Source: Opitutia bacterium
GTDB taxonomy: Bacteria > Verrucomicrobiota > Verrucomicrobiia > Opitutales > Opitutaceae
Length of the DNA stretch: 45,627 nt
Assembly (NCBI GenBank): GCA_947461205.1
Contig: CANHJG010000031.1
Coordinates: 1 to 45,627, forward strand
Reading direction: 5' to 3'
Shown here: piece after piece, positions 7,687 to 15,985 of the stretch
Layout: each line of letters starts with the position of its first letter
Position numbering within the stretch: position 1 is the stretch's first letter
Notes under the pieces: model-generated
What the model was told of the DNA's origin: nothing
Databases searched by the model: none
What the model saw: the letters and a program-made list of their open reading frames with translations, nothing else
Made by a program: the position numbers and the translations under genes

Positions 7687-8760
7687 GTGCTCCCCGCCGC
7701 CCTCCGCCGCCACCTCCGCGCCGGCCAAGTCATCCCCGCTCTCCCGCTCGCCCTCCAACGCAATCGCCGGTGGGACGAACCCCGCCAGCGCGCCCTCGTC
7801 CGCTACTATCTTGACGCTGGCGCGGGCGGCCTCGCCGTCGGGGTCCACTCGACGCAGTTCGCTATCCGCGATCCGGCGATCGCGCTCTACTCGCCCGTCC
7901 TCCGTCTCGCCGCCGAGAGCGCCACCGCCTGGCTCGCCTCCAACCCGCCCGCTCGTTCACCCAGGCCCGCGCGCCCTTTCGCCCTCATCGCCGGCCTCTG
8001 CGGACGCACGCCACAGGCGCTCGCCGAAGCCCGCACCGCCCGCGACCTCGGCTATCACGCCGGCCTCCTCAGCCTGGGCGCGTGGCACTCGTCCGCCGAT
8101 ACCGAAAAGAAAATCCTCGCCCACTGCCGCACGGTCGCCCGCGCAATCCCGCTCATCGGTTTTTATCTTCAACCCGCCGTCGGTGGCCGCGTGTTCAGCT
8201 ACGCTTTTTGGCGCGCCTTTGCCGACCTGCCCGAACTCGTCGCCATCAAGATCGCCCCGTTCAACCGCTACCGCACGCTCGACGTCGTCCGCGCCGTGCT
8301 GGAGTCCGGCCGCGACGACGTCGCCCTCTACACCGGCAACGACGACAATATCCTCGCCGACCTCCTCACGCCTTTCACGTTCGGCGGCCGCACGCGCCAC
8401 ATCGACGGCGGGCTCCTCGGCCAGTGGGGCGTCGGCACGCACGCCGCCGTCCACCTCTTCGCCGACGTCCAGCGCGCCCGCGCCCGCCCCCGCTTCGACG
8501 CCGCCTGGCTCGACCGCAACGCCGCGCTCACCGACCTGAATGCCGCCGTCTTCGACGCCGCGCACGCCTTTGCCGGCTGCCTCCCCGGCATCCACGAAGT
8601 CCTCCGCCGCCAGGGCCTGCTTGCGACCAACGCCTGCCTCGACCCCCACGAAAGCCTTTCCCCGGGCCAGGCCGCCGAACTCACCCGTGTCGCCCGCGCC
8701 TACCCCTGGCTCACCGACGACGAATTTGTGGCAGTCAACGTCCACCGTTGGCTTGCTTGA
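7687..8760 (+). CDS. Dihydrodipicolinate synthase / N-acetylneuraminate lyase family aldolase
   Basis: 357 aa from a GTG start, longer than the usual 290-310 aa. It is a class I aldolase TIM barrel. The Schiff-base Lys is Lys188 in VAIKIAPFNRY, and the catalytic Tyr is Tyr160 in LIGFYLQPAVGG. The loop that is GTTGE in DapA reads GVHSTQF here, so it is not a standard DapA. The family makes or cleaves 2-keto acids with pyruvate. Lying directly before nagA and nagB, it more likely cleaves or dehydrates a keto-acid sugar in catabolism than makes lysine. The extra length is mostly an extended C-terminal helical part (residues 270-357). Confidence 0.8.
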   Translation: MLPAALRRHLRAGQVIPALPLALQRNRRWDEPRQRALVRYYLDAGAGGLAVGVHSTQFAIRDPAIALYSPVLRLAAESATAWLASNPPARSPRPARPFALIAGLCGRTPQALAEARTARDLGYHAGLLSLGAWHSSADTEKKILAHCRTVARAIPLIGFYLQPAVGGRVFSYAFWRAFADLPELVAIKIAPFNRYRTLDVVRAVLESGRDDVALYTGNDDNILADLLTPFTFGGRTRHIDGGLLGQWGVGTHAAVHLFADVQRARARPRFDAAWLDRNAALTDLNAAVFDAAHAFAGCLPGIHEVLRRQGLLATNACLDPHESLSPGQAAELTRVARAYPWLTDDEFVAVNVHRWLA

Positions 8761-8796
8761 GCGGGCCTTTCCCTGCACGTCTCCTCCTGCTCCTCC

Positions 8797-9738
8797 ATGC
8801 CCCCCAGCGGCCTCTTCGATTTTCAAGTCAACGGCTTCGCCGGAGTCGATTTCCAACGCGACGGACTCACCCGCGCGCAATTCGACCACGCCATCGCCGC
8901 CCTCCGCCGCCACCGCACCGCCGGCCTCTTTGTCACGCTCATCACCGACGACGTGGACGCTCTCGCCCGGCGTTTCGCCGCCTTCGAGCAGCTCTGCGCC
9001 GCCTCGCCCGCCGCCGCCACCGCGGTGCTCGGCTATCACTTGGAGGGCCCGTGGCTGTGCCCCGAACCCGGTTACCGCGGCGCCCATCCCGCCGCGCCCA
9101 TGCACGCGCCCTCGCTCGACGAATTCGCGCGCCTGCAAGCCGCCGCCCACGGCCGCATCCGCCTCGTCACCCTCGCGCCCGAATGGCCTGGCAGCCCCGA
9201 GTTCATCGCCGCCCTCACGGCCGCCGGCGTCCATGTTTCGCTGGGACACACCCAGGCCACCGACGCGCAAATCGACGGCGCCATCCGGGCCGGCGCCCGC
9301 TTCGCCACCCACGTTGGCAACGGTTGCCCCCTCCAACTCCCCCGCCACGACAACATCGTGCAACGCCTCCTCGCCCGCGACGAACTCACCGCCTGCTTCA
9401 TCCCCGACGGCGTCCACCTCCCGCCGGCCGTTCTGCAGAATTTTTTCCGCGCCAAACCCCCCGGCCGCGCCCTCTTCACCACCGACGCCATGGCCGGCGC
9501 CGGCGCGGGTCCCGGCCGCTACACCATCGGCCCGCACACGATCGAAGTCGGCCCGGACCGCATCGCCCGCCAACCCGGCGCCCAAAATTTCGCAGGCTCC
9601 ACGCTCACCCCGGCCGAAGGCGTCCGAAACATCGCCGCCTACCTCGGGCTCTCAGCCGACACCGCCCACGCCCTTTGGTCGTCCGCCCCAGCCGCCGCCT
9701 TCGGCGTCAGCCTCCCCGCTCTCGACCTGAGCCCTTAG
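8797..9738 (+). CDS. nagA: N-acetylglucosamine-6-phosphate deacetylase (short form)
   Basis: 313 aa, amidohydrolase barrel. Family motifs in order: DFQVNGFAGVDF near the N-terminus, YHLEGPWLCPE (metal-binding Glu), VSLGHTQATDAQ, THVGNGCP, IPDGVHLP, FTTDAMAGAG (catalytic Asp) and LTPAEGVRNIAAYLG. Typical NagA is 370-400 aa. This one begins at the first barrel strand and lacks most of the N-terminal beta-sandwich. No upstream in-frame extension resembles the missing part. NagA removes acetate from GlcNAc-6-P, giving GlcN-6-P for NagB, encoded 33 bp downstream. Confidence 0.88.
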   Translation: MPPSGLFDFQVNGFAGVDFQRDGLTRAQFDHAIAALRRHRTAGLFVTLITDDVDALARRFAAFEQLCAASPAAATAVLGYHLEGPWLCPEPGYRGAHPAAPMHAPSLDEFARLQAAAHGRIRLVTLAPEWPGSPEFIAALTAAGVHVSLGHTQATDAQIDGAIRAGARFATHVGNGCPLQLPRHDNIVQRLLARDELTACFIPDGVHLPPAVLQNFFRAKPPGRALFTTDAMAGAGAGPGRYTIGPHTIEVGPDRIARQPGAQNFAGSTLTPAEGVRNIAAYLGLSADTAHALWSSAPAAAFGVSLPALDLSP

Positions 9739-9771
9739 CTGCTCGTCTCCTGTCGTTTCTCCTCCCCTCCC

Positions 9772-10560
9772 ATGCCCGTCTCCGCCCCGCACTACACGAC
9801 CGCCGGCCGTCTCGCCGTCGAAGTCCACGCCGACCGCCCTGCCCTCGGGCGCGCCGCCGCCCGCGCCGTCGCGGCCCACCTGCACGGCGTCCTCGCCCGC
9901 CAGGGCGAGGCCCGCGTCATCTTCGCCTGCGCCCCATCGCAGGACGAATTTCTCGACGCCCTCATCCCCGAGGCCCGATCCCTTGCGCTCGACTGGTCGC
10001 GCATCACGGCGTTTCACATGGACGACTACGTCGGCCTCGACGCCGCGCACCCGCAGAGCTTTCGCCACTACCTCCAACACCACCTCCTCCGCCACGTTCC
10101 CCTCGGCCGCTTCCATCCCCTGCCCGCCGAACAGCCCGACGCCGGCGCCGTCGCCGCCCGCTATTCCGCCCTCCTCCGCGAAAAGCCCATCGATCTTATC
10201 TGCATGGGCATCGGGGAAAACGGCCACATCGCCTTCAACGACCCGCCCGTCGCCGACTTCGCCGACCCCCTCCTCGTCAAAGTCGTCGAACTCGACCTCA
10301 CCTGCCGCCAACAGCAGGTGAACGACGGTTGCTTCCCAACGCTCGCCGACGTGCCCCTCCACGCGTTCACCCTCACCGTCTCCGTTTTCCGCCAGGCGAA
10401 ACGCCTCAGCATTCACGTCCCGGGTCCCCGCAAAGCCGCGGCCGTCGGCGCCACCGTCCAAGGCCCGGTCACCACCGCGTGCCCCGCCTCGATCCTCCGC
10501 CTCCATCCCGACGCCACGCTCTATATCGACCCCGCCGCCGCCGCCCTCCTCTCCGCCTGA
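9772..10560 (+). CDS. nagB: Glucosamine-6-phosphate deaminase
   Basis: 262 aa, normal length. FHMDDYVGL contains the catalytic Asp region, and MGIGENGHIAFNDP is the active-site loop. In E. coli NagB the loop reads GNDGHIAFNEP. Here the Asp of the Asp-His dyad is Asn and the Glu is Asp, while the ring-opening His is kept. Many NagB-family proteins have Asn at the first position, so activity is plausible. It converts GlcN-6-P to fructose-6-P and ammonia. It follows nagA closely and is probably co-transcribed and translated with it. Confidence 0.88.
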   Translation: MPVSAPHYTTAGRLAVEVHADRPALGRAAARAVAAHLHGVLARQGEARVIFACAPSQDEFLDALIPEARSLALDWSRITAFHMDDYVGLDAAHPQSFRHYLQHHLLRHVPLGRFHPLPAEQPDAGAVAARYSALLREKPIDLICMGIGENGHIAFNDPPVADFADPLLVKVVELDLTCRQQQVNDGCFPTLADVPLHAFTLTVSVFRQAKRLSIHVPGPRKAAAVGATVQGPVTTACPASILRLHPDATLYIDPAAAALLSA

Positions 10561-10590
10561 TCCCTCCGCCTCACCGTTTCCCTCCTCCCC

Positions 10591-11571
10591 ATGTTCCGCC
10601 TCTGCTCCCTCCTCGCCGTCCTCGCGCTTCTCCCGCTCCGCTCCGCCGAACCCGCCCCGCTCCGGCTCGGTCTCATCGGACTTGATACGTCTCACGTCAT
10701 CGCGTTCACCAAAACCTACAACGACCCCACCGCCCCCAACCACGTCCCCGGCGGTAAGGTGGTCGCCGCCTTCAAAGGCGGCAGCCCCGACCTTGAGTCG
10801 AGCGCCTCCCGCGTCGAAGGCTACACGAAAGAGCTCGTCGAAAAATACGGAGTAAAACTCTACGACTCCATCGAGACGCTCGCCCAAAACGTCGATGCAA
10901 TCTTGATCGAAAGCGTCGACGGCCGGCCGCACCTCGACCAGTTCCGCCGCACCCTCGCCGCGAAAAAACCTGTCTTCATCGACAAGCCCCTCGCCGGCTC
11001 GCTCACGGACGCCGTCGAAATCGTCCGCCTCGCCCGCGAACACCAGATCCCCCTCTTCAGCTCCTCCTCGCTTCGTTACCCGCCAGAATCGTTCGCCGCC
11101 AAGTTCGCCAAGATCGGCGACCTCACGTCCGTTTACTCCATCGGCCCCGCCGAGTATGAGCCGCACCACCCTGATTTCTTCTGGTACGGCATCCACTGCG
11201 TCGAGGCGCTCTACACCGTTCTCGGCCCCGGCTGCGTCTCGGTCCAACGTACCCACTCCGCCAACACCGACGTCATCACCGGCGTCTGGTCCGACGGGCG
11301 CGTCGGTCTCGCCCAGGGTAACCGCAAAACCTTCAAAGGCTACGGCGTGACCGCCGTCGGCACCAAGGGCGTCGCCACCGCCGGCGAAAAACAGAACTAC
11401 CACGGCCTCACCGTCGAAATCATGAAGTTCCTCCAGACCGGTATCTCGCCCGTCGCCCCCGCAACCACCCTCGAGCTGATCGCCTTCATGGAGGCCGCCG
11501 ACGAAAGCAAACGCCGCGGCGGCGCCCCCGTCACGATCGCCGAAGTCCTCAAAAAAGCCGGCGCGAAGTAA
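10591..11571 (+). CDS. Exported Gfo/Idh/MocA-family oxidoreductase-like protein
   Basis: 326 aa with an N-terminal Sec-type signal (MFRLCSLLAVLALLPLRSA, cleavage near residue 19-21) and no twin-arginine motif. The Rossmann start reads LGLIGLDTSHVIAF, where the normal GxGxxG is largely lost. Later family signatures are kept: AILIESVDGRPH, KKPVFIDKPLAGS (the EKP-like Lys-Pro) and a C-terminal alpha/beta domain. NAD(P) binding outside the cytoplasm would need a tightly held cofactor, as in Tat-exported glucose-fructose oxidoreductase, but a Sec signal argues against folded export. It may act on a sugar without the classic cofactor. It sits between nagB and an isomerase gene and shares their direction. 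Confidence 0.7.
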   Translation: MFRLCSLLAVLALLPLRSAEPAPLRLGLIGLDTSHVIAFTKTYNDPTAPNHVPGGKVVAAFKGGSPDLESSASRVEGYTKELVEKYGVKLYDSIETLAQNVDAILIESVDGRPHLDQFRRTLAAKKPVFIDKPLAGSLTDAVEIVRLAREHQIPLFSSSSLRYPPESFAAKFAKIGDLTSVYSIGPAEYEPHHPDFFWYGIHCVEALYTVLGPGCVSVQRTHSANTDVITGVWSDGRVGLAQGNRKTFKGYGVTAVGTKGVATAGEKQNYHGLTVEIMKFLQTGISPVAPATTLELIAFMEAADESKRRGGAPVTIAEVLKKAGAK

Positions 11572-11629
11572 CCTGCCCCGTCATTTTCTCGTTCGCATTC
11601 GGCGACCATCGCGCCGTCCCTCTCTGTCC

Positions 11630-12523
11630 ATGAACTTTCCCGACCACATCACTATCATCTCCGACGAAGTCTCCCAAGACCTCCCCGTCATCCGAACCTT
11701 CCTGCGCGAGTTCAAGCTCCCCGGGATCGAACTCCGCAGCCTCAACGGCCGCGCCTTCAAAGACCTCACCCGCGCCGATGTCGCCGAGGTCGCAACTGCG
11801 GCGCGGGCCGAAGGCTGGCGCGTCGTCGGCTGCGCGACGCCCGTCTTCAAGTGCGACCTCGACGACCCCGCCGCCATCGCCGCCCACCGCGACATCTTCC
11901 AGCGCAGCCTCGACGTCGCCCGCGAACTCAACGCCGACCTCCTCCGCGTCTTCACCTTTCTCCGCACGCCGAACCCCGCCGAACCCGCGAAACAGGCCCG
12001 CGTCGTCGAACACCTCGCCGGCCTCCTCGACCTCGCGGCCGGCTCGGGCATCCGCCTCGGCGTCGAAAACGAACACTCCTGCCTCGCCGCCACCGCCGAG
12101 GAAACCGTCGCCCTCCTCGCCCCGCTCCCCGCCGACCGCGCCGGTGCGATCTGGGATCCGTGCAACGTCCTCTACGTGCCCGGCGCCGCCCCCGCCACGC
12201 CGGCCGACCTCGTCCGCCTCGCGCCGCGCCTCTTTCACCTCCACGTCAAGGATGCCGTCCGTCACGCCGCCGTCGCCGCCGGTGCCGCCCACATCGCGGC
12301 GGGCGTGCCGGTGGGCCTCGGCGAAGTCGATTGGCGCGCCCACCTCCGCGCACTCCGGACCACGGACTACCGCGGTCTCCTCTCGCTCGAGACGCATTGG
12401 CGCCTCGAAAAAATCGATGAGTCGCTGCTGCACCTCCCCGCCGGCCACGCCTTCTCCCACGGCGGCGAAGTCGCCAGCCGCACCTGTCTCCACAATCTCA
12501 AGTCGATCCTCGAAACACTCTGA
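11630..12523 (+). CDS. Sugar phosphate isomerase/epimerase-like TIM barrel (AP-endonuclease 2 family)
   Basis: 297 aa. Fold signatures are IISDEVSQDL at the start, GIELRSLNGR, then LRVFTFLRTP, GVENEHSCLA (metal-binding Glu), IWDPCNVLYV (Asp), FHLHVKDAV (His) and LLSLETHWR (Glu). This metal-centre set is that of xylose isomerase-like/IolE/IolI proteins acting on sugars or inosose. It is the last gene of the plus-strand run that begins at 6582 and is convergent with tetR. The exact substrate is unknown. Confidence 0.8.
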   Translation: MNFPDHITIISDEVSQDLPVIRTFLREFKLPGIELRSLNGRAFKDLTRADVAEVATAARAEGWRVVGCATPVFKCDLDDPAAIAAHRDIFQRSLDVARELNADLLRVFTFLRTPNPAEPAKQARVVEHLAGLLDLAAGSGIRLGVENEHSCLAATAEETVALLAPLPADRAGAIWDPCNVLYVPGAAPATPADLVRLAPRLFHLHVKDAVRHAAVAAGAAHIAAGVPVGLGEVDWRAHLRALRTTDYRGLLSLETHWRLEKIDESLLHLPAGHAFSHGGEVASRTCLHNLKSILETL

Positions 12524-12586
12524 TCGGGCGAGCGGGCGGATCCGCTCCCCTGCGCTTTCCACCTCGCGCCACCCGGGCGCGCAGCT

Positions 12587-13219
12587 CTACCGCCGCGCAA
12601 TCCCCGCGAACACCAGCGTGAGTACCTGCTGCAACCCCTGCTGCTTCACCTCCGTTTTGCCGAGATCCAGATTCAAGCTCTGCGACAGCGAAAAGCGGTT
12701 CGAGTGATAGATGAAACACAGGCCGATGAAGTGGATCAGCAGGTGCGCCACATTCAGTTCCGCGCGAAATTCACCCGAGGCCATCCCCTCCTGCACAATG
12801 GCCTGAAACCGCTCAAAAAACGGATTCTTCGTCAACCGGTGGTTCGCCTTCGTCAGGTGCCGCCCCTTTTCGAGATTCTCCCACTGCAGCAGCCGCGTGA
12901 ACTCCGGCTCCTCGTCGAGGAACGCGAAGTAGCTCTCCAACAGCCGCGCCAGTTTCTCGGTCGGACTGCGCCCGAGCTCCACCGCATGAAACTCGATCGA
13001 CTCGATGCGGCCATACACCTCGACGAGCGCCGCCTCGAACAGCGCATCCTTGCTGCCAAAATAGTGGTAAACCATCCGCTTGTTCACCTTCGCGAGGTCG
13101 ACGATCTCGTCCACCGACACCGCGTGAAATCCCTGCTTCGCGAACAGCTTGATCGCCGCCTGCAGGAGGCGGCGGCGCGTGCGGTCGGGATTGCGCGGAA
13201 CCGGCGGGGAGGTGGCCAT
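12587..13219 (-). CDS. TetR-family transcriptional regulator
   Basis: 210 aa. The N-terminal helix-turn-helix is typical: RRRLLQAAIKLFAKQGFHAV, then VDEIVDLAKVNKRMVYHYFG and SKDALFEAAL. The C-terminal ligand domain (residues 80-210) resembles AcrR-type proteins with a hydrophobic segment LLIHFIGLCFIYHSNRF. It lies 107 bp downstream of the M20 deacylase on the same strand and convergent with the amino-sugar genes, so it may control the cluster. The effector is unknown. Confidence 0.9.
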   Translation of the reverse strand: MATSPPVPRNPDRTRRRLLQAAIKLFAKQGFHAVSVDEIVDLAKVNKRMVYHYFGSKDALFEAALVEVYGRIESIEFHAVELGRSPTEKLARLLESYFAFLDEEPEFTRLLQWENLEKGRHLTKANHRLTKNPFFERFQAIVQEGMASGEFRAELNVAHLLIHFIGLCFIYHSNRFSLSQSLNLDLGKTEVKQQGLQQVLTLVFAGIARR

Positions 13220-13326
13220 GGTCGAAGCCGGACCGTGGCAGAACGAAAATCCCGACGGAAGCGCAATCCGTGCCCCCGTCCGGCCGGCCGCAGGCGCACG
13301 GCGGGCTCCGGTCCGCCCCCTGGCCG

Positions 13327-14460
13327 CTACGCTCCCCGCATGAACCGCCCGAACGCCGCCGCCCCCGCCCGCAGCTCCCGCTCGAGGATGAACTCATCCT
13401 TCGTATGCGCTTGCCGGATACTGCCTGGGCCAAACGCCACTGCCGGCGTCCCGTGCGCGGCAAAAACATTCGCGTCGCAAAACCAGTCCGCCGCCGCCCA
13501 CCCGCGCCCCGCCGCGCGCAACCGCCGCGCCCATGGCTCGCTTTTTGCCGTCACGAAGGCCGGCCCCTCGCGATGCAAACTCACCTTGGCCCGCGGCGCG
13601 TGCCGCGCGACCAAGTCCGCTATTCGGCGCCGCACGTCTGCGGCCGAACACCCCGGATGCACCCGGATATCCAGTCCAATGCGACACTGCGCCGGCACCA
13701 AATTCAATTCCCCGCCGCCCTGCAACACCCCGAGATTCAAACTGCACCCACCCAACACCGGATGCCGTTGCGCCGCGAGCCACGGCGCCAGTTCGTCCTT
13801 GAGCGCCTGCACCAGCGGCAGCGCCCGATACACCGCGTTGTCTCCCCGCTCCGGCTTCGCCCCGTGCGCCGCGCGCCCGGGCACCGCGATCCACACGCGC
13901 AGCACGCCCTTCGCCGCATAGACCACTTTCAAATCCGTCGGCTCCAGCGCCACCCCAAAATCCGCGCGAAAGCCCGCCTTCACCAGCGCCTGCGCACCGA
14001 GACTCCCTTGCTCCTCGCCGGCCGTCGCTGCGATCACCCACCGGATATCGGATGTGCGCCGCTCCGCCGACTGTAACCATGCCCCCACCGCCGCCAGCAT
14101 CGCTGCCGTCGGCCCCTTCGTATCGCACGCCCCCCGCCCGTACAGCCGCCCGTTACTTTCCGAAAGCTTGAACGCCGGCACCGTCATCCCGTGCACGCCC
14201 ACGGTGTCGAGATGCGGCGCAAACACCACCGTCGCCCGCGCCTTCCGCGCCGGCTCAAACACCCCCACCACACTCGGCCGCCCCGGCGCGATCAGCGACG
14301 TCGTCACCGCCCCGCCCAAAGACCGCACATGATCCGCCATCCAGGCCGCCATCGCCGCCTCGCCCGGCATCGTCCCCCTCGCGTCCGCTTCCGGATGCAC
14401 GCTGGGCAACGCGACCAGCTCGCGCAGAATTTTCTTCGGATCGGTGGTGGGAACGGCCAT
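13327..14460 (-). CDS. M20-family metallo-deacylase (ArgE/DapE-like)
   Basis: 377 aa from the ATG at 14460. An in-frame extension to 14574 is Gly/Arg-rich and lacks family similarity, so the internal start is preferred. Motifs: APHLDTVGVHG (metal His and catalytic Asp), GRGACDTKGPTAAM (bridging Asp), AATAGEEQGSLGA (general-base Glu plus metal Glu) and the lid domain with PGRAAHGA. A late RQAHTKDEF supplies the last metal His. Such enzymes remove N-acetyl, N-succinyl or similar groups from amino compounds. In this setting an N-acyl amino acid or amino sugar derivative is possible. Divergent from the MFS permease with 151 bp between starts. Confidence 0.85.
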   Translation of the reverse strand: MAVPTTDPKKILRELVALPSVHPEADARGTMPGEAAMAAWMADHVRSLGGAVTTSLIAPGRPSVVGVFEPARKARATVVFAPHLDTVGVHGMTVPAFKLSESNGRLYGRGACDTKGPTAAMLAAVGAWLQSAERRTSDIRWVIAATAGEEQGSLGAQALVKAGFRADFGVALEPTDLKVVYAAKGVLRVWIAVPGRAAHGAKPERGDNAVYRALPLVQALKDELAPWLAAQRHPVLGGCSLNLGVLQGGGELNLVPAQCRIGLDIRVHPGCSAADVRRRIADLVARHAPRAKVSLHREGPAFVTAKSEPWARRLRAAGRGWAAADWFCDANVFAAHGTPAVAFGPGSIRQAHTKDEFILERELRAGAAAFGRFMRGA

Positions 14461-14611
14461 CGCGCCAGCACCGTGGCCCCGGCCGCCGCCCGGGTCACGC
14501 CCCATCTCCCGCATCTTCGTGCTCGCACCGCACCACGCCCGCGTGCCACGTTCTCCCGCCCTCGTTCCCCCCACCCTTTCCGTCTTCGCTCACTCCCCCA
14601 CGCTTCTCCCC

Positions 14612-15955
14612 ATGTCCTCCACCGAATCCTCCCCAAAAGGCCGCCTGTTCTTCATGATGGTGCTCGAATTTTTCATCTGGGGCGCCTGGCTCCCGCTGAT
14701 CTTCGGCTACCTCCCCAGCCTCGGGTTCACCCCCGGCCAACAATCGCTGATTCTGAACGCCTTTCCGGTCGCCTCCATCGTCGGCATGTTCTTCAGCAAC
14801 CAGTGGGCCGACCGCAAATTCAACCCCGAAAAATTCCTCGCCTTCTCCCACCTCGTCGGCGGCCTCGCGATCCTCGGCTGCGGTTTCACCAAGGAGTTCT
14901 GGCCCTTCTTCCTCCTGATGCTGGTCCACTGCCTCCTTTACGTGCCCACGATCTCGATCACCAATTCGATCGCGTTCGCCCACATGAAGAACCCCGAAAA
15001 GGAATTCGGCCTCGTCCGCATGGGCGGCACCATCGGCTGGATCCTCGCCGCGTGGCCCTTCACCTTCATCTTCGTCAACTGGGCCGCCGTCGACGCCGCC
15101 CACCCCGCCGGCCTCGTCGACTGGCTCGGCAAAGCCCTCGCGAATCCACTGACCGGTGACGCCGCGAAAGCCGCCACCAAGTGGACCTTCATCGTCGCCG
15201 GCCTCGCCTCGCTCGTCCTCGCCGCCTTCAGCCTCACGCTCCCGCGCACCGCGAAGAAGCCCGCCGTGGCCCAGGGCACCGTCGAAAAACTCGCCTGGCT
15301 CGAAGCCCTCAAACTCCTCAAACACCCGTTCATTCTCGTCCTCTGGCTCGTCACCCTCGCCGATTCCTTCGTCCACAACTGCTACTTCAGTTGGACCGGC
15401 GTCTTCCTCAACACCGCCAAGGAAGCCGGCGGCGTCGGCATCGCCTCCAACTGGATCGCTCCCATCATGAGCATTGGTCAAGTCGCCGAAATCCTCACGA
15501 TGTTCGTTCTCGGCGCGACCCTGAAGAAGTTCGGTTGGCGCACCACGATGATCGTCGGCATCCTCGGCCACGCCGCCCGCTTCGGCGTCTACGCCTTCTT
15601 CCCCCAGAGCGCACTCGCCATTATTCTCATCCAAATCCTCCACGGCATCTGCTACGCCTTCTTCTTCGCGACCGTCTACATCTTTGTCGACGCCTACTTC
15701 CCGAAAGACATCCGCTCCAGCGCGCAAGGCCTGTTCAACCTCCAGATCCTCGGCCTCGGCGCCCTCCTCGCCTTCTCGATCTGCCCCTGGCTCATGCAGG
15801 ACGTCTACACCAAGGGTAACCTCGTCGACTTCAAGGGCCTTTTTCTCGTCCCCTTCGCCGTCGCTTCGACGGCCGCGATTGCCCTCGCCTTGTTCTTCCG
15901 CCCGCCCACCTCCGGCCCCGGCCAAGCCCTCCCCGTCGGCGCGGCCCCGCACTGA
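14612..15955 (+). CDS. MFS permease, nucleoside:H+ symporter-like
   Basis: 447 aa, 12 predicted membrane helices. The start at 14612 (MSSTESSPKGRLFF) is chosen because upstream in-frame sequence is Pro/Arg-rich and would precede the first helix by over 70 residues. Blocks such as FFIWGAWLPLIFGYL, FSNQWADRKFNPEKFLAF, FGLVRMGGTIGWI and the late ATVYIFVDAYFPKD resemble NupG/XapB-type symporters. In Verrucomicrobiota and Planctomycetota this family is often found beside sugar isomerases and Gfo/Idh proteins and probably carries sugars. Here it lies 30 bp before such a gene. The transported sugar is unknown. Confidence 0.85.
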   Translation: MSSTESSPKGRLFFMMVLEFFIWGAWLPLIFGYLPSLGFTPGQQSLILNAFPVASIVGMFFSNQWADRKFNPEKFLAFSHLVGGLAILGCGFTKEFWPFFLLMLVHCLLYVPTISITNSIAFAHMKNPEKEFGLVRMGGTIGWILAAWPFTFIFVNWAAVDAAHPAGLVDWLGKALANPLTGDAAKAATKWTFIVAGLASLVLAAFSLTLPRTAKKPAVAQGTVEKLAWLEALKLLKHPFILVLWLVTLADSFVHNCYFSWTGVFLNTAKEAGGVGIASNWIAPIMSIGQVAEILTMFVLGATLKKFGWRTTMIVGILGHAARFGVYAFFPQSALAIILIQILHGICYAFFFATVYIFVDAYFPKDIRSSAQGLFNLQILGLGALLAFSICPWLMQDVYTKGNLVDFKGLFLVPFAVASTAAIALALFFRPPTSGPGQALPVGAAPH

Positions 15956-15985
15956 GTCACTGGAACCCTCCCTTCCGTTTCCCCC

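Noticed and set aside
8082-10685. 867-codon plus-strand open frame overlapping the DapA-like, nagA and nagB genes
   Set aside because: Almost entirely Arg/Pro/His; a shadow frame of GC-rich genes with clear families in another frame.
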